Origin: Anaerohalosphaera lusitana
GTDB lineage: Bacteria > Planctomycetota > Phycisphaerae > Sedimentisphaerales > Anaerohalosphaeraceae
Assembly (NCBI RefSeq): GCF_002007645.1
Contig: NZ_CP019791.1
Coordinates: forward strand, 3,340,593-3,404,592
Direction of reading: 5' to 3'
Length of the DNA: 64,000 nt
The first letter of the stretch is position 1, and each line of letters begins with the position of its first letter. Both the position numbers and the translations under genes were made by a program. Below are positions 33,518 to 43,274 of the stretch, in pieces. The notes beneath the pieces were generated by a model. The model did no database searches, had not been told where the DNA came from, and saw nothing but the letters and a program-made list of their open reading frames with translations.

Positions 33518-35704
33518 ATGGCAGAACAGAAAAATAACTTCAGAAATATATTCAACCTGACAATCTTCATCGCCGCAGTGGCTTTCATAGGATACATGAT
33601 CCTGCACGACCCAATGAATCGCCAGACGGCCTGGAACATCCTCAAGGTCCTCATCGGCTTCGGCGGTGTTGTCGTCATACACGAGTTCGGCCACTTCGTC
33701 GTCGCCAAAATGGGCGGCATCAAGGTCAAGGCCTTCTCCGTGGGCTTTCCCCCGCTGTTTATGGGCATCAAACGCACCGAAACCGGCTTTCGCTTCCGCT
33801 TCCTGCCCATGATCTTCAACCGCAACCCCGAAAACCCCGACGATGCGGGCCTTGTTTTCACACTGCCAGGCAAATTCAAGCCAGGCGAAACCGAATACAA
33901 AATAGGCCTGATCCCCTTCGGCGGCTACGTAGGCATGCTCGGTCAGGACGACACGGGCCCGGCCGAAGAGACCAATGATCCACGCTCATTCGCCAACAAA
34001 CCAATACCGCTCCGCATCGCAGTAGTCGCAGCAGGCGTGACATTTAACGCAATAAGCGCGATCCTTATCTTCATGACAGTCTTCATGATAGGCCTCGAAC
34101 TCCCCCCTGCCGTAGTTGGAAATGTCGTACCCAACTCCCCCGCTGAGATCGCAGGACTCCAGCCTGGCGACAGGATCATCCAGATCAACGACCAGGAATT
34201 CATCGATTTCACATCGATCCCCATGAATGCGGCCATATCAGACGAGGGCGAACCTCTCGAACTGAAAGTCAAACACCTCGACGGATCTGTCGAAAGCATG
34301 GACGTAGTCGCTTCCAAACCCGCCGCATCTTCACTGCCCGTAAGGGCCATCGGTATCGAGCAGGCCGGAACTCTCAAGATCGCGGACCTGAAGGGCCCTC
34401 CCGCTGAAATGCTTTACGAACAGACCGGCTTCAAGCCCGGTGACGAGGTCGTAAAGGTAAACGGCACCGATGTCGAATACGCCTGGCAAATGGATCGTCT
34501 CATCGAAAAAACAGCGGCCCCCACGACAACATTAACCGTAAAGCGAAAAATCGATGATGGCACAGAATTCGTCGACGTAGATGTCCCGCTAAGTCTGGCA
34601 GCTACCAATCGCAACTTTGAAAAAGGCTACGATCTCGCCCACATCTACTCAATGGTTCCCAGACTCAAGATATCAGCAGTCGCTGACAGAACAAGCGCAC
34701 AGAACTGGAAAGACAAGATCAAACTTTGGTGGCGTGAGAATATACTGAGACAGGAAGTCGAAACCGCAAAGCTGCCCTTTGAAATAGGCGATATACTCGT
34801 GCAGGTGGGCGAGGTCAAGAATCCGACTTTCAAGGAACTCAGAGATGTGACCGAGGCCCACAATAACAAGCCAATGTCCGTAAAGGTCATTCGCAAAGAC
34901 GAAACGGGCAACGAAAAGCTGATGGAACTTACTGCAACCCCCTGGCAGCAGTTTACCCGAAAAGGCGACGGCCAGGTCCAGCTCGGTATCGGCGTCGAAC
35001 TCGATGCGACTCATCCCGTCGTAGCAAAAACAATAGATGTACAGAACGGCCCTGCCAACCTGAACATAGAATCGGGTGCTAAAATCACCGCTGTCGACGG
35101 CCAGAAAGTGAAAAGTTTCTACGACGTAATGCGTGTAATCCGCCAGAACCAGGGACAACGCATCACACTGGACTATCGCGTAAACGAAGAAGTCGCCACC
35201 GCGGTCAATCTGGACATCCCCGCGGGCAACGATTTCATAACCGCAAAGAACCTGATTGCCGTTAACATACCATTCAAGCCGCTCAAAGAAGTTTACAAGG
35301 CGGCCGGCCCAATCGACGCGATCGCAAAAGGCTCAAAGAAAACATATTCCTTCATCGCCCAGACTCTCTCAACTGTTTTGGGCCTTGCAAAAGGCAACGT
35401 CGACCCGACCGCTCTCTCCGGTCCTGTCGGCATCGCCACCGCAAGCTACAGCATCGCAAGCACCGACACCATGTACTACGTTTTCTTCCTCGGACTGATC
35501 AGCTCGGTACTGGCGATCATGAACCTGCTGCCGCTGCCCATTGTTGACGGCGGAGTGATAATCCTGCTGCTCATCGAGGCCATAAAAGGCTCACCTCTCA
35601 GCAGACTCACGCAGGAAATAATAAGCTACGCAGGCCTGGCATTCATAGCCTTTGTTTTCGTCTGGCTGTTCTACAACGACATACTTAACCTTATTTTGGC
35701 CTGA
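33518..35704 (+). CDS. rseP: Site-2 zinc metalloprotease RseP, enlarged form
   Basis: An inner-membrane protease that cuts transmembrane anti-sigma factors and signal peptides. At 728 residues it is far longer than the common 450. The zinc motif is HEFGH (55-59) and the second ligand lies in NLLPLPIVDGG (669-679). Between them, after SVGFPPLF, are a first PDZ domain (VVPNSPAEIAGLQPGDRI, about 190-270), a second (GFKPGDEVVKVNG, about 300) and further PDZ-like stretches near 430 and 510. AAGGA-like AAGGA lies nine bases before the ATG. Its place after dxr is common in bacteria. Confidence 0.92.
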   Translation: MAEQKNNFRNIFNLTIFIAAVAFIGYMILHDPMNRQTAWNILKVLIGFGGVVVIHEFGHFVVAKMGGIKVKAFSVGFPPLFMGIKRTETGFRFRFLPMIFNRNPENPDDAGLVFTLPGKFKPGETEYKIGLIPFGGYVGMLGQDDTGPAEETNDPRSFANKPIPLRIAVVAAGVTFNAISAILIFMTVFMIGLELPPAVVGNVVPNSPAEIAGLQPGDRIIQINDQEFIDFTSIPMNAAISDEGEPLELKVKHLDGSVESMDVVASKPAASSLPVRAIGIEQAGTLKIADLKGPPAEMLYEQTGFKPGDEVVKVNGTDVEYAWQMDRLIEKTAAPTTTLTVKRKIDDGTEFVDVDVPLSLAATNRNFEKGYDLAHIYSMVPRLKISAVADRTSAQNWKDKIKLWWRENILRQEVETAKLPFEIGDILVQVGEVKNPTFKELRDVTEAHNNKPMSVKVIRKDETGNEKLMELTATPWQQFTRKGDGQVQLGIGVELDATHPVVAKTIDVQNGPANLNIESGAKITAVDGQKVKSFYDVMRVIRQNQGQRITLDYRVNEEVATAVNLDIPAGNDFITAKNLIAVNIPFKPLKEVYKAAGPIDAIAKGSKKTYSFIAQTLSTVLGLAKGNVDPTALSGPVGIATASYSIASTDTMYYVFFLGLISSVLAIMNLLPLPIVDGGVIILLLIEAIKGSPLSRLTQEIISYAGLAFIAFVFVWLFYNDILNLILA

Positions 35705-35730
35705 TCAAAACAGAACTTATTAAAACACCC

Positions 35731-36684
35731 ATGAAAATAGCCGCCGTAATACCCGCATATAATGTTGGAAAGTATATCGGCAGGACAATAGAAAGTGTTC
35801 TGGCGCAGACCAGACCTGCAGACGAAATCATCGTCGTTGACGACGGCTCAACCGACGATACCGCCGAAAAGATCGAATCTTTCGGCGACAAAGTCAAACT
35901 GATCCGCCAGCAAAACGCCGGTGCCTCCGTCGCCCGCAACACAGGCATCGAAGCAGCTACAAGCGAATGGATCGCTCTCCTCGACGGCGACGACGAATGG
36001 CTCCCCCATCACCTGCAAAACCAGGAACATATCCTGAAAAACAACCCGGACCTGCACTGGTCAACCGCAAACTTCAAATTCTGCTACTGCGCCGACAAAA
36101 CCCAAAAAAACCAGTCAGACCCGGATGCCATGAGGACTGCCCTGTCGGACAAACAATACCTCGAAGAATACTTCCAGGCCTTCATCAACCACACCACCGG
36201 CTGCACCGACACGATCATAGTCAAACGCCAAATCCTCTTCGAAGCAGGTCTTTTCACTCCCGATCAGCCCATGGCCAACGACCTCGACATGTGGTGGCGT
36301 ATCGCATATCTCTGCCCAAGGATCGGCTGCAGCCCCGAGCCCGCCGCCATCTACCATCTGCACGTAGCAAACAGCATAACCAAGGTTCACAAGTCCCCCT
36401 CGATCCTGGCCGACCTCATCGAAAAACACATACAGATCGCGAAGGACCATAACGCATACCACCGATTCAGACCCTGCGCCGAACACCTCCTCCGCTTCTG
36501 GATTCACAAGTATTTCTTCGACGAACGCATCTCAGAAATAAGACCACTCACCGACCGTTTTCCTCACATCCTGCCGCTCGGCTACCACACTATACTCCGT
36601 ATCCTGACAATCTCACCGCGCACCACGACCGCCCTGATGCCGACGCTGCAAATGATCAACCGCCTTCTGCGTTTGAAAGTTTAA
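35731..36684 (+). CDS. GT2-family glycosyltransferase, first of three tandem paralogues
   Basis: A 317-residue GT-A enzyme. IAAVIPAYNVGKYIGRTIES opens the domain, VDDGSTDDTAEKI gives the nucleotide-binding acid, NAGASVARNTGI follows, and the DxD site is LLDGDDEWLP. The C-terminal half is predicted soluble with an acceptor site around ANDLDMWWRIAY. No membrane segment is evident. It starts 26 bases after rseP and is followed at 14 and 16 bases by two close relatives, all in one direction. Sugar and acceptor are unknown. Confidence 0.88.
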   Translation: MKIAAVIPAYNVGKYIGRTIESVLAQTRPADEIIVVDDGSTDDTAEKIESFGDKVKLIRQQNAGASVARNTGIEAATSEWIALLDGDDEWLPHHLQNQEHILKNNPDLHWSTANFKFCYCADKTQKNQSDPDAMRTALSDKQYLEEYFQAFINHTTGCTDTIIVKRQILFEAGLFTPDQPMANDLDMWWRIAYLCPRIGCSPEPAAIYHLHVANSITKVHKSPSILADLIEKHIQIAKDHNAYHRFRPCAEHLLRFWIHKYFFDERISEIRPLTDRFPHILPLGYHTILRILTISPRTTTALMPTLQMINRLLRLKV

Positions 36685-36698
36685 TCAGGTCTATATAA

Positions 36699-37694
36699 GT
36701 GCCCGACCAATACGATAAAACAACGATCAGTATCGTCATAGCTGCCTATAACGCAGCCGAGCACCTCCCCCGCGCCGTCAAAAGCGTCCTGGCACAGACC
36801 ATACAGCCGAACGAAATCATCGTCGTCGACGACGGCTCCACCGACAATACAAAACAGGTCCTGGAACAATTCGGCGACCGCATCAAATATATCTATCAGA
36901 ACAACGCTGGCCCGGGCGCCGCCCGAAACACAGGCATCCAGACCGCAACTTCCGAATGGATATCCTTTCTCGATGCCGACGACGAATACCTCCCCAACAA
37001 ACTCGAAACGCAACTGGAAATACTCGCCAGACATCCGGACCTGCACTGGATCACAGGCAACTACATACGATGTCTCTGCGACACCCAAACCAGAGTCCCC
37101 CTGCGTACAAAGGACGAGATCAATCAAATCCTTAATGGAAGCGACACCTACGATGACTTCATGCAAGCCTTCACTATCGGTGTTTTCGGCTGGACCGGAA
37201 CCATGCTTATCAGACGAAACGCCATCCTCAAAGCGGGCATGTTCCCAACCGACATCTACCTCGCAGAAGACATCGACCTCTGGCTCAAAATTGCCTATAA
37301 CCACCCTCGCATCGGCTTTGCTTATGAACCGCTCGCAATTTACCACATGGGCGTCCAGGGCAGTCTCGCCCGCAACAAAGCCAGTTACGCAGATACGAAT
37401 AATTTCTTGAGTCACCATCTCAAACTCGCAAAACAGCACAATTGTGAAGACGCGTTTCAACCATGCGCCCGCCGAATACTCGTAGCTTGGATACGCTCGG
37501 CCCTCTTCGACGACCGCGTCAAAAACGTTCGTTCTGCAATAAATGACTTCCGAAACCTGCTGCCCCCCGGGCTCTATCTGTTTTTCTACGTCCTGTCCAT
37601 ATTCCCGCAGCTAACGATGAAAACCTGCTTGCTCCTTTCCGCTATTTCTCGTAAGCTCCGATTGCGCAAGAGAGTATGGCATCCGACCGACTGA
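36699..37694 (+). CDS. GT2-family glycosyltransferase, second of three tandem paralogues
   Basis: A 331-residue enzyme starting with GTG at 36699. It shares with its neighbours the VIAAYNAAEHLPRAVKSVLA opening, VDDGSTDNTKQVLEQFGD, NAGPGAARNTGI and the DxD site FLDADDEYLPNKLE. The acceptor region LAEDIDLWLKIAYNHPRIG matches the first paralogue. It ends with a basic tail. Closely similar genes in tandem usually arise by local duplication and then add different sugars. Confidence 0.87.
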   Translation: MPDQYDKTTISIVIAAYNAAEHLPRAVKSVLAQTIQPNEIIVVDDGSTDNTKQVLEQFGDRIKYIYQNNAGPGAARNTGIQTATSEWISFLDADDEYLPNKLETQLEILARHPDLHWITGNYIRCLCDTQTRVPLRTKDEINQILNGSDTYDDFMQAFTIGVFGWTGTMLIRRNAILKAGMFPTDIYLAEDIDLWLKIAYNHPRIGFAYEPLAIYHMGVQGSLARNKASYADTNNFLSHHLKLAKQHNCEDAFQPCARRILVAWIRSALFDDRVKNVRSAINDFRNLLPPGLYLFFYVLSIFPQLTMKTCLLLSAISRKLRLRKRVWHPTD

Positions 37695-37710
37695 CAAGAA
37701 CGAAAGGCCT

Positions 37711-38721
37711 ATGACAAAACCGTCATCAAAACCCGTTTCCGTCATCTTACCCGCTTACAACGCTGCCGAACACATTCAAACAGCCGTCAGCAGTGTCCTC
37801 GCCCAGACCGCACCGCCCCAGGAAATAATCGTCATCGACGACGGCTCCACCGACAACACAGCCGAGATAGTCAAATCCTTTGGCGAAAAAGTAAGATACA
37901 TCCATCAGCCAAATGCAGGCGTAAGCGCAGCCCGCAACACTGGCATAAAAGCAGCATCCGCAGAATGGATCGCCTTCCTCGACGCAGATGATGAATGGCT
38001 GCCGGAAAAACTCGAAAAGCAGTTCGCCCTTCTCGATGCCGACCAATCCCTCGCATTCTGCTCCGCCAACTATATCCGAATATCTCATGACCGCACCCGC
38101 TCCGCACCAGATGTCGACCCGGAAAAATGCCGCACGCTCACATCCTCTGACAACCGCTTCGACAGCTACTACACCGCCTTCGCAAACGGCATCACCGGCC
38201 ACACCGATACCATGCTCATCCGCAAAACTATTCTCGAACAGGTAGGCATGTTCAACGAATCAATCTCGCGTTTCGAGGACCTTGACCTGTGGTTCCGCAT
38301 CGCAGCCGTCACCGAAAACTTCGGCTTCATATCCGAACCGCTCGCGATCTACACCGTTGAAAACCCCGAAAGCCTTTCGCGTTCAACCTGCCCGATTGAA
38401 ACATACGCCGACTTCATCCGCCGCAATCTCGCCTTCGCCAAGCAGCACGACAAGCTCGATCAGTTCACTCCCTGCGCCGCCAAACTCCTCCGCCAGTGGA
38501 TCCGCTCGATGCTTTTCGATGCCCGCAAAAACGATATCCGCCTGCTCCTTGACGAATTTCATAACCTTCTACCGAACGCTTACATACGAAACATGAAAAT
38601 AATGACAGCATGCCCAAACACAACCGCCAACCTCTGCCGACTCGCCTCAAGGATCATCAGAACCTTCAACCTGCGCAGCCGCGTAGTCGCCAAACCAACC
38701 CCAAAACAGAGCAGACATTAA
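37711..38721 (+). CDS. GT2-family glycosyltransferase, third of three tandem paralogues
   Basis: A 336-residue enzyme with VSVILPAYNAAEHIQTAVSS, VIDDGSTDNTAEIVKSFGE, NAGVSAARNTGI and the DxD site FLDADDEWLPEKLEKQ. The acceptor region is RFEDLDLWFRIAAVTENFG. The ATG at 37711 has GAAAGG six bases upstream. It is followed after 4 bases by a GT4-type gene, so the four transferases are probably translated from one transcript with rseP. Confidence 0.88.
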   Translation: MTKPSSKPVSVILPAYNAAEHIQTAVSSVLAQTAPPQEIIVIDDGSTDNTAEIVKSFGEKVRYIHQPNAGVSAARNTGIKAASAEWIAFLDADDEWLPEKLEKQFALLDADQSLAFCSANYIRISHDRTRSAPDVDPEKCRTLTSSDNRFDSYYTAFANGITGHTDTMLIRKTILEQVGMFNESISRFEDLDLWFRIAAVTENFGFISEPLAIYTVENPESLSRSTCPIETYADFIRRNLAFAKQHDKLDQFTPCAAKLLRQWIRSMLFDARKNDIRLLLDEFHNLLPNAYIRNMKIMTACPNTTANLCRLASRIIRTFNLRSRVVAKPTPKQSRH

Positions 38722-38725
38722 ACTC

Positions 38726-39742
38726 ATGACGCAAAAACACATCAAAATCGCAGCCCTGACCGCCGGCAAAAATACTCCCTCAACACGCTTCCGCATTCGG
38801 CAATATGCAGAACGGCTCGAATCGCACGGCGTAACGGTAGAAGAACACATACCATTCTTCGAAAAAAGCTGCGGCCTGCCAAGCCCCTTCAAAGCCGCCG
38901 CACGCATCCCCGCCCTCTTCCGCTCACGTTCCGCTGACCTCATCTGGATCGGCAAAGAGCTCGTCCAGGGCTACCCCACGTTCGAAAAACTGCTTAAACG
39001 TCCCCGCGTCCTCGACGCCGACGACGCCATCTGGCTCAATTTCCCCCTCGGACGAGTCGCAGCCCCCTTCATCGCCCGCAACATGGACACGGTCGTCGCA
39101 GGCAACTCCTACCTCGCAGATCACTTCAGCCAGTACAATCAAAACGTCCACATCGTCCCCACCGCCATAGACCTGAACCGCTACACACCCCGGCAGATCG
39201 ACACGGAACCGGAAACTTTCACAATAGGCTGGACAGGCCTGGCCTGCAACAACAAGTATCTCGACGACATCGAACAGCCGCTCAAAGAGTTCCTCACCGC
39301 GCACCAAAACACCCGCCTGGTGGTCCTCTCCAACAAACCCTGGAAGCATAACTCGCTGCCCCCGGATCAGGTCGAATTCATCCGCTGGACACCCGAAAAC
39401 GAAGCAACCACTCTCCACCGATTCTCCGTCGGCATCATGCCCCTGCCCGACAACAAATGGACCCGCGGCAAATGCTCCTTCAAAATGCTTCAGTACATGG
39501 CCGCCGCCCTGCCCGTCATCGCCTCACCTGTCGGCATGAACAAAGATGTCTTCCAGAAAGGCGAAATAGGCTTCCCCGCCGACACCCCCAAAAAATGGCG
39601 TCAGGCCCTCGAAGACCTGTACAAAAACTGGAACGCACAAAAACAAATGGGCCAAACGGGCCGCCTGATCATCGAACAAAACTACAACGCCGACACCATC
39701 GCTGCCCAACTAGCCAAAATATTCCACACCCTCACCGACTAG
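38726..39742 (+). CDS. GT4-type glycosyltransferase
   Basis: A 338-residue GT-B protein. The N-terminal part has NTPSTRFRIRQYAERLESHG and VLDADDAIWL, and the C-terminal donor domain has FTIGWTGLACNNKYLDDIE, VGIMPLPDNKWTRGKCSFK and LQYMAAALPVIASPVGMNKD. This is the arrangement of group 1 transferases that compare the sugar donor in the GKCSFKMLQYMA helix. It ends the plus-strand transferase group; the next gene is on the other strand. Confidence 0.85.
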   Translation: MTQKHIKIAALTAGKNTPSTRFRIRQYAERLESHGVTVEEHIPFFEKSCGLPSPFKAAARIPALFRSRSADLIWIGKELVQGYPTFEKLLKRPRVLDADDAIWLNFPLGRVAAPFIARNMDTVVAGNSYLADHFSQYNQNVHIVPTAIDLNRYTPRQIDTEPETFTIGWTGLACNNKYLDDIEQPLKEFLTAHQNTRLVVLSNKPWKHNSLPPDQVEFIRWTPENEATTLHRFSVGIMPLPDNKWTRGKCSFKMLQYMAAALPVIASPVGMNKDVFQKGEIGFPADTPKKWRQALEDLYKNWNAQKQMGQTGRLIIEQNYNADTIAAQLAKIFHTLTD

Positions 39743-39851
39743 CCAGACCACACCGTGCTAACCCATGAAAAAAACATCTGCGGGTATGGCCCCAACACAA
39801 GTTCACGCCACCAATTGCAGCACTGCAGTCACTTGGAATAATTAATAATTA

Positions 39852-40871
39852 CTATTGTTTGCGCCGCAAGATTGCCCCCACACCAACCCCAAACAAGGCA
39901 AGTGTCGCCGGTTCTGGAATTAGTGAGATACGGCTTATCGTCACTTTATCGCTGTACCAGGCTCGCGTCGCTGCATAAATCGCCCCGTCAGGCCCGAATG
40001 TAAACACATTCAGATGCATATCACCGCCCGTTGCAAAAAGACTGTAGGTGCCGTCTTCTTCTATCTTATACAAACTCCAAAGCCCAGGATGTTCCCGACT
40101 AATGCCAGTCGCAAAAAGGCTGTTGTCAAAATCACCAACGTCGTCAAACCCCAACCTGAAAGATGTCAGTATACCTTCAGCCACTCGGCTCGCTGAGCCG
40201 TTTTCGTCTAGCTTGAACACACCGCTGTAGTTCTCGCCTTTCCCATCATTGGAAAGATACATGTACCCCGGGTATTTGTCACCATTATTAATGTCTATCC
40301 CAGCCGGACCGCCGCCGTTCATCCCATAGGGAAACCCGCTGAAAAGCTGCGTTGAACCATCACTCAAAACTTTGTCTAAATGGTCATCGCCCCTCGTACC
40401 AGCAAACATCATCCCAACCTCTTCGTCAAACCCAAGTGCATAAGGCTCATTACCGGCAGTAGCGAAAGGAGAAATATTGCCCTGCATATCAACACGGTAA
40501 ATACCACCACGACGGCCATTCGTGGGCCTCGTCCCGTCGCCCACGTAAAGGTAGTCTCCATAATCCGTACCACCGGTCCACACCATATTACCAGGAAAAT
40601 GAAGTCCACTCACGAATTCGTTTGCGTTACCATCAGGCGTTATCTTGTAAATAGAACCGTCATTGCCCTCAAACTCAGCACCATAATGAGATACAAAGAG
40701 ATTGCCCTCGGAATCGAATTCCATCCCCCCAACCTGGCCCAGGCTCTTCGAAGACGGATATGTCGCGTAAACTTCTGACCTGTAATTAGAATCAAAAACA
40801 ACCGCTGTACTACAAAATGCATTAGCTGAAACAACGACCAGAACAAACAGACTAAAATTAGCAACTTTCAT
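39852..40871 (-). CDS. PEP-CTERM-anchored secreted protein with beta-propeller-like repeats
   Basis: The 339-residue protein has a signal peptide (about 1-22, VANFSLFVLVVVSANAF) and ends with IPEPATLALFGVGVGAILRRK, the exosortase-recognised PEP-CTERM signal: PEP motif, hydrophobic stretch, basic tail. The middle repeats sequences such as GGMEFDSEGNLFVSHYG, DGSIYKITPDGNANEF and GFDEEVGMMFAGT, like NHL or SMP-30 propeller blades. It would be moved across the membrane and processed by an exosortase, commonly linked with exopolysaccharide. The ATG at 40871 follows GGAGG by five bases. No exosortase lies in the window. Confidence 0.88.
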   Translation of the reverse strand: MKVANFSLFVLVVVSANAFCSTAVVFDSNYRSEVYATYPSSKSLGQVGGMEFDSEGNLFVSHYGAEFEGNDGSIYKITPDGNANEFVSGLHFPGNMVWTGGTDYGDYLYVGDGTRPTNGRRGGIYRVDMQGNISPFATAGNEPYALGFDEEVGMMFAGTRGDDHLDKVLSDGSTQLFSGFPYGMNGGGPAGIDINNGDKYPGYMYLSNDGKGENYSGVFKLDENGSASRVAEGILTSFRLGFDDVGDFDNSLFATGISREHPGLWSLYKIEEDGTYSLFATGGDMHLNVFTFGPDGAIYAATRAWYSDKVTISRISLIPEPATLALFGVGVGAILRRKQ

Positions 40872-40915
40872 CATTACCTCCATAAGCTATAAAACCAATT
40901 ACAACTAGAAGAGGT

Positions 40916-40945
40916 AGATTACACTATCCCGACCACTTTTGTCAA
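40916..40945 (-). promoter_or_regulatory. Promoter of the PEP-CTERM gene
   Basis: On the minus strand TTGACA (40940-40945) and TAATCT (40916-40921) are separated by 18 bases, about 45 bases before the start codon. The gene thus has its own promoter behind the glycan operon. Confidence 0.6.
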
Positions 40946-40971
40946 CCATAAACCGAGCATTCCTGTCTATT

Positions 40972-42078
40972 TTAGTCGACATTGCTGCGTATTAACCGCC
41001 TGAATATGTCTTTATAAACCTCCACGATCTTGCGAACATCATGATGCTCCTCTACATACTTACGCCCCTTCCTGCCGTATTCCAGATACTCTTCACCATC
41101 AAGCAGCCTCCCCAGTTCCTCCGCCATTAGCTTTTCATTACCACCGCAACTGACTCCGCAACCATGCTCTGACAGAAATCCGTCAGGATCGACGTTCAGC
41201 GACAAAATTGCAGTTGAACACTTGCATGCTTGTATGAATGTATTTGGAAACCCCTCAGCTTCACTTGTATTCACAAGCACTTTCGCCCTTGCGAAATATC
41301 CCTCTATTTCATGAAAGGGGACCTGCTCGACGAATTCAAGATTCTCGATTTCATCCGCCTCCGCTTTCAATTCAGCGTAACCAGTATCCCCAGTCGCCCG
41401 CTGACATATCATCACGAACCGTACAGTCCCGAACCGCCTTGCCAGTTCGAAAAACTTCCTCGGCTGCTTAAAACCGATACTCCTGCCTACCCACAAAACA
41501 AATTCTTTCTCTCCCGGCTTTACCCCCAGCATACGATGGCCATTCGGCACAACTGCAGACTCAAGCCCGGTCGTCTTCCTTAGTTCTTCCGCATCTGCAT
41601 CATTCTGTGCGAAAATACGGTCAGCATGTCTCAAGGCCCAAATAAAGGCCCTACCCAAAAATGTGTGCTTTCGCAGATAGGTCCCGTCACATTCGAACCG
41701 ATGCGCGGTCCTGTAAACGAATTTGCGACCATACAGCAGACAAAAAAACCTCACCAGCGGAACCCCAGGCGAAGCGGTCTTTATCACATACACATCCGCA
41801 TCAGCACGCTTCAAGGCCCGCCATACTTTCATAGCGCCGGCAAGGGAGTTCTGCGAAAAATCCAAACTCTTGAGAACCCTGATCCCCTCCCAGCTCTCTT
41901 CTTCTGCCTGCCCAAAATCAGCAGCCACAAAGCTGACCTTAAAATCATCATCCCTCGCCATCTCAGTACCAAGATAATACAGATCGACCTCAGCCCCGCC
42001 AATACATCCTTTCGCATCATGATTGAACAGACAATATGACTTGGGAGAAACAAAACACACTTCTATGGGCTCGTTCAT
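40972..42078 (-). CDS. GT4-family glycosyltransferase
   Basis: A 368-residue GT-B enzyme. The first domain includes GCIGGAEVDLYYLGTEMARD and VYVIKTASPGVPLV. The donor domain has FVLWVGRSIGFKQPRKFFEL and VLVNTSEAEGFPNTFIQACKC, where the Glu of EGF(P) contacts the donor. It is the last gene of the minus-strand glycan group before the PEP-CTERM gene and ends 41 bases after a second GT4. The sugar is unknown. Confidence 0.88.
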   Translation of the reverse strand: MNEPIEVCFVSPKSYCLFNHDAKGCIGGAEVDLYYLGTEMARDDDFKVSFVAADFGQAEEESWEGIRVLKSLDFSQNSLAGAMKVWRALKRADADVYVIKTASPGVPLVRFFCLLYGRKFVYRTAHRFECDGTYLRKHTFLGRAFIWALRHADRIFAQNDADAEELRKTTGLESAVVPNGHRMLGVKPGEKEFVLWVGRSIGFKQPRKFFELARRFGTVRFVMICQRATGDTGYAELKAEADEIENLEFVEQVPFHEIEGYFARAKVLVNTSEAEGFPNTFIQACKCSTAILSLNVDPDGFLSEHGCGVSCGGNEKLMAEELGRLLDGEEYLEYGRKGRKYVEEHHDVRKIVEVYKDIFRRLIRSNVD

Positions 42079-42119
42079 GTGTCACAACTCCTAAATGCTC
42101 GGATAAATCAAAGATGCTT

Positions 42120-43256
42120 TTATGATTTCGCCAAAATCTCATTGTATAAACTCATATATTGAGCAGCAGAATCCTGCCAGGAAAACCGCAGTGCACGCTC
42201 ACGTGAAATCTCCGACATTGACTTCAGCATCTCCGGCTGCGCTATAAGCCTCTCAACCGCATCAGCCAGGGCCCCGGGATTCGCATCAGCAACGGCAATG
42301 CCGTTCCCGTCAAGCAGCTCTTCAAGCCCCTCACAATCTGTGCTTATCAAGGGCAGGCCGCACGCCATCGCTTCCAGCATAGAATTACTCATACCCTCCG
42401 ACATAGTGCCGCTTATGTAAGCATCGGACTTACGATACAGCCTGCAAACTTCCTTCGGCTTTAAGTGCCCAGACAATTCTATAGCATGCTCCAGGCCCTT
42501 CTCAGCAACATCCTCCCTGAGTTCATTCTCGAGCTGACCCGTTCCAACCACAGAAAGCCTGACATCATGCTTTTTGTCTCTGAGAATTCCAACAGCTTCA
42601 ACCAGAAGGTCGAGCCGTTTCGTAGCACTGAGTCTCCCCACCGTGATCAGGTTAAAGGTCCCATCAGAACAGTTCCGGCCGGGCTTAAAAAGATCAGTAT
42701 CCACACCATTGCAAATGACAGTGTAGTCGGCTTCGGGCATAAAATTTTTCGCTCGCTCTTTTAGTCCATTACTGCACGCAACAAGCAATTTAGAGTTCTT
42801 CCATATCCGCCTGAACAGCGGCGCAAGCAACTTGTAATCAAGCTTAAAACGGGGATTCAAACCGGGCACGTCAGAACCACGCAAAGACACCAGATAAGGC
42901 AGCTTGCCACGGTTACGATAGCATAACCAGCCGCTAGGAAACGCAAAAAACGCGTGAGCCAGATCGTAATCATTACTGCGCACCATTTGCCTGCAAACCT
43001 TGTCCGCCTTCATGAGCCATTCTATAACTTCTATTTTCCGCCAGCACTGGAGTGACTTCTTATGCACTCCAACCCGGGTCACCTTGACATTCGGAGCAAA
43101 CTCTTCGGTAAAAACACCAGGCTCAGGCGCAGAGGTCAAAAGATCTATCTGCAGTTCTGGATTACCCGCAAATTGCTTGAGCAACTGCAGATTGGCATTC
43201 GCACCGCCACCACCAATGGGCGGGAACTCATAGTTTATCATAAGAAGTTTGATCAT
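42120..43256 (-). CDS. GT4-family glycosyltransferase
   Basis: A 378-residue GT-B enzyme with the glycine-rich acceptor loop YEFPPIGGGGANANLQLLKQ (10-29), the junction FNLITVGRLSATKRLDLLVE, and the donor loop AYISGTMSEGMSNSMLEAMA with its catalytic-region Glu. It is of ordinary length. It lies in the minus-strand operon, 18 bases after the methyltransferase gene and 41 before the next GT4. Confidence 0.9.
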   Translation of the reverse strand: MIKLLMINYEFPPIGGGGANANLQLLKQFAGNPELQIDLLTSAPEPGVFTEEFAPNVKVTRVGVHKKSLQCWRKIEVIEWLMKADKVCRQMVRSNDYDLAHAFFAFPSGWLCYRNRGKLPYLVSLRGSDVPGLNPRFKLDYKLLAPLFRRIWKNSKLLVACSNGLKERAKNFMPEADYTVICNGVDTDLFKPGRNCSDGTFNLITVGRLSATKRLDLLVEAVGILRDKKHDVRLSVVGTGQLENELREDVAEKGLEHAIELSGHLKPKEVCRLYRKSDAYISGTMSEGMSNSMLEAMACGLPLISTDCEGLEELLDGNGIAVADANPGALADAVERLIAQPEMLKSMSEISRERALRFSWQDSAAQYMSLYNEILAKS

Positions 43257-43274
43257 CTTGCCTGCACCAAAATC

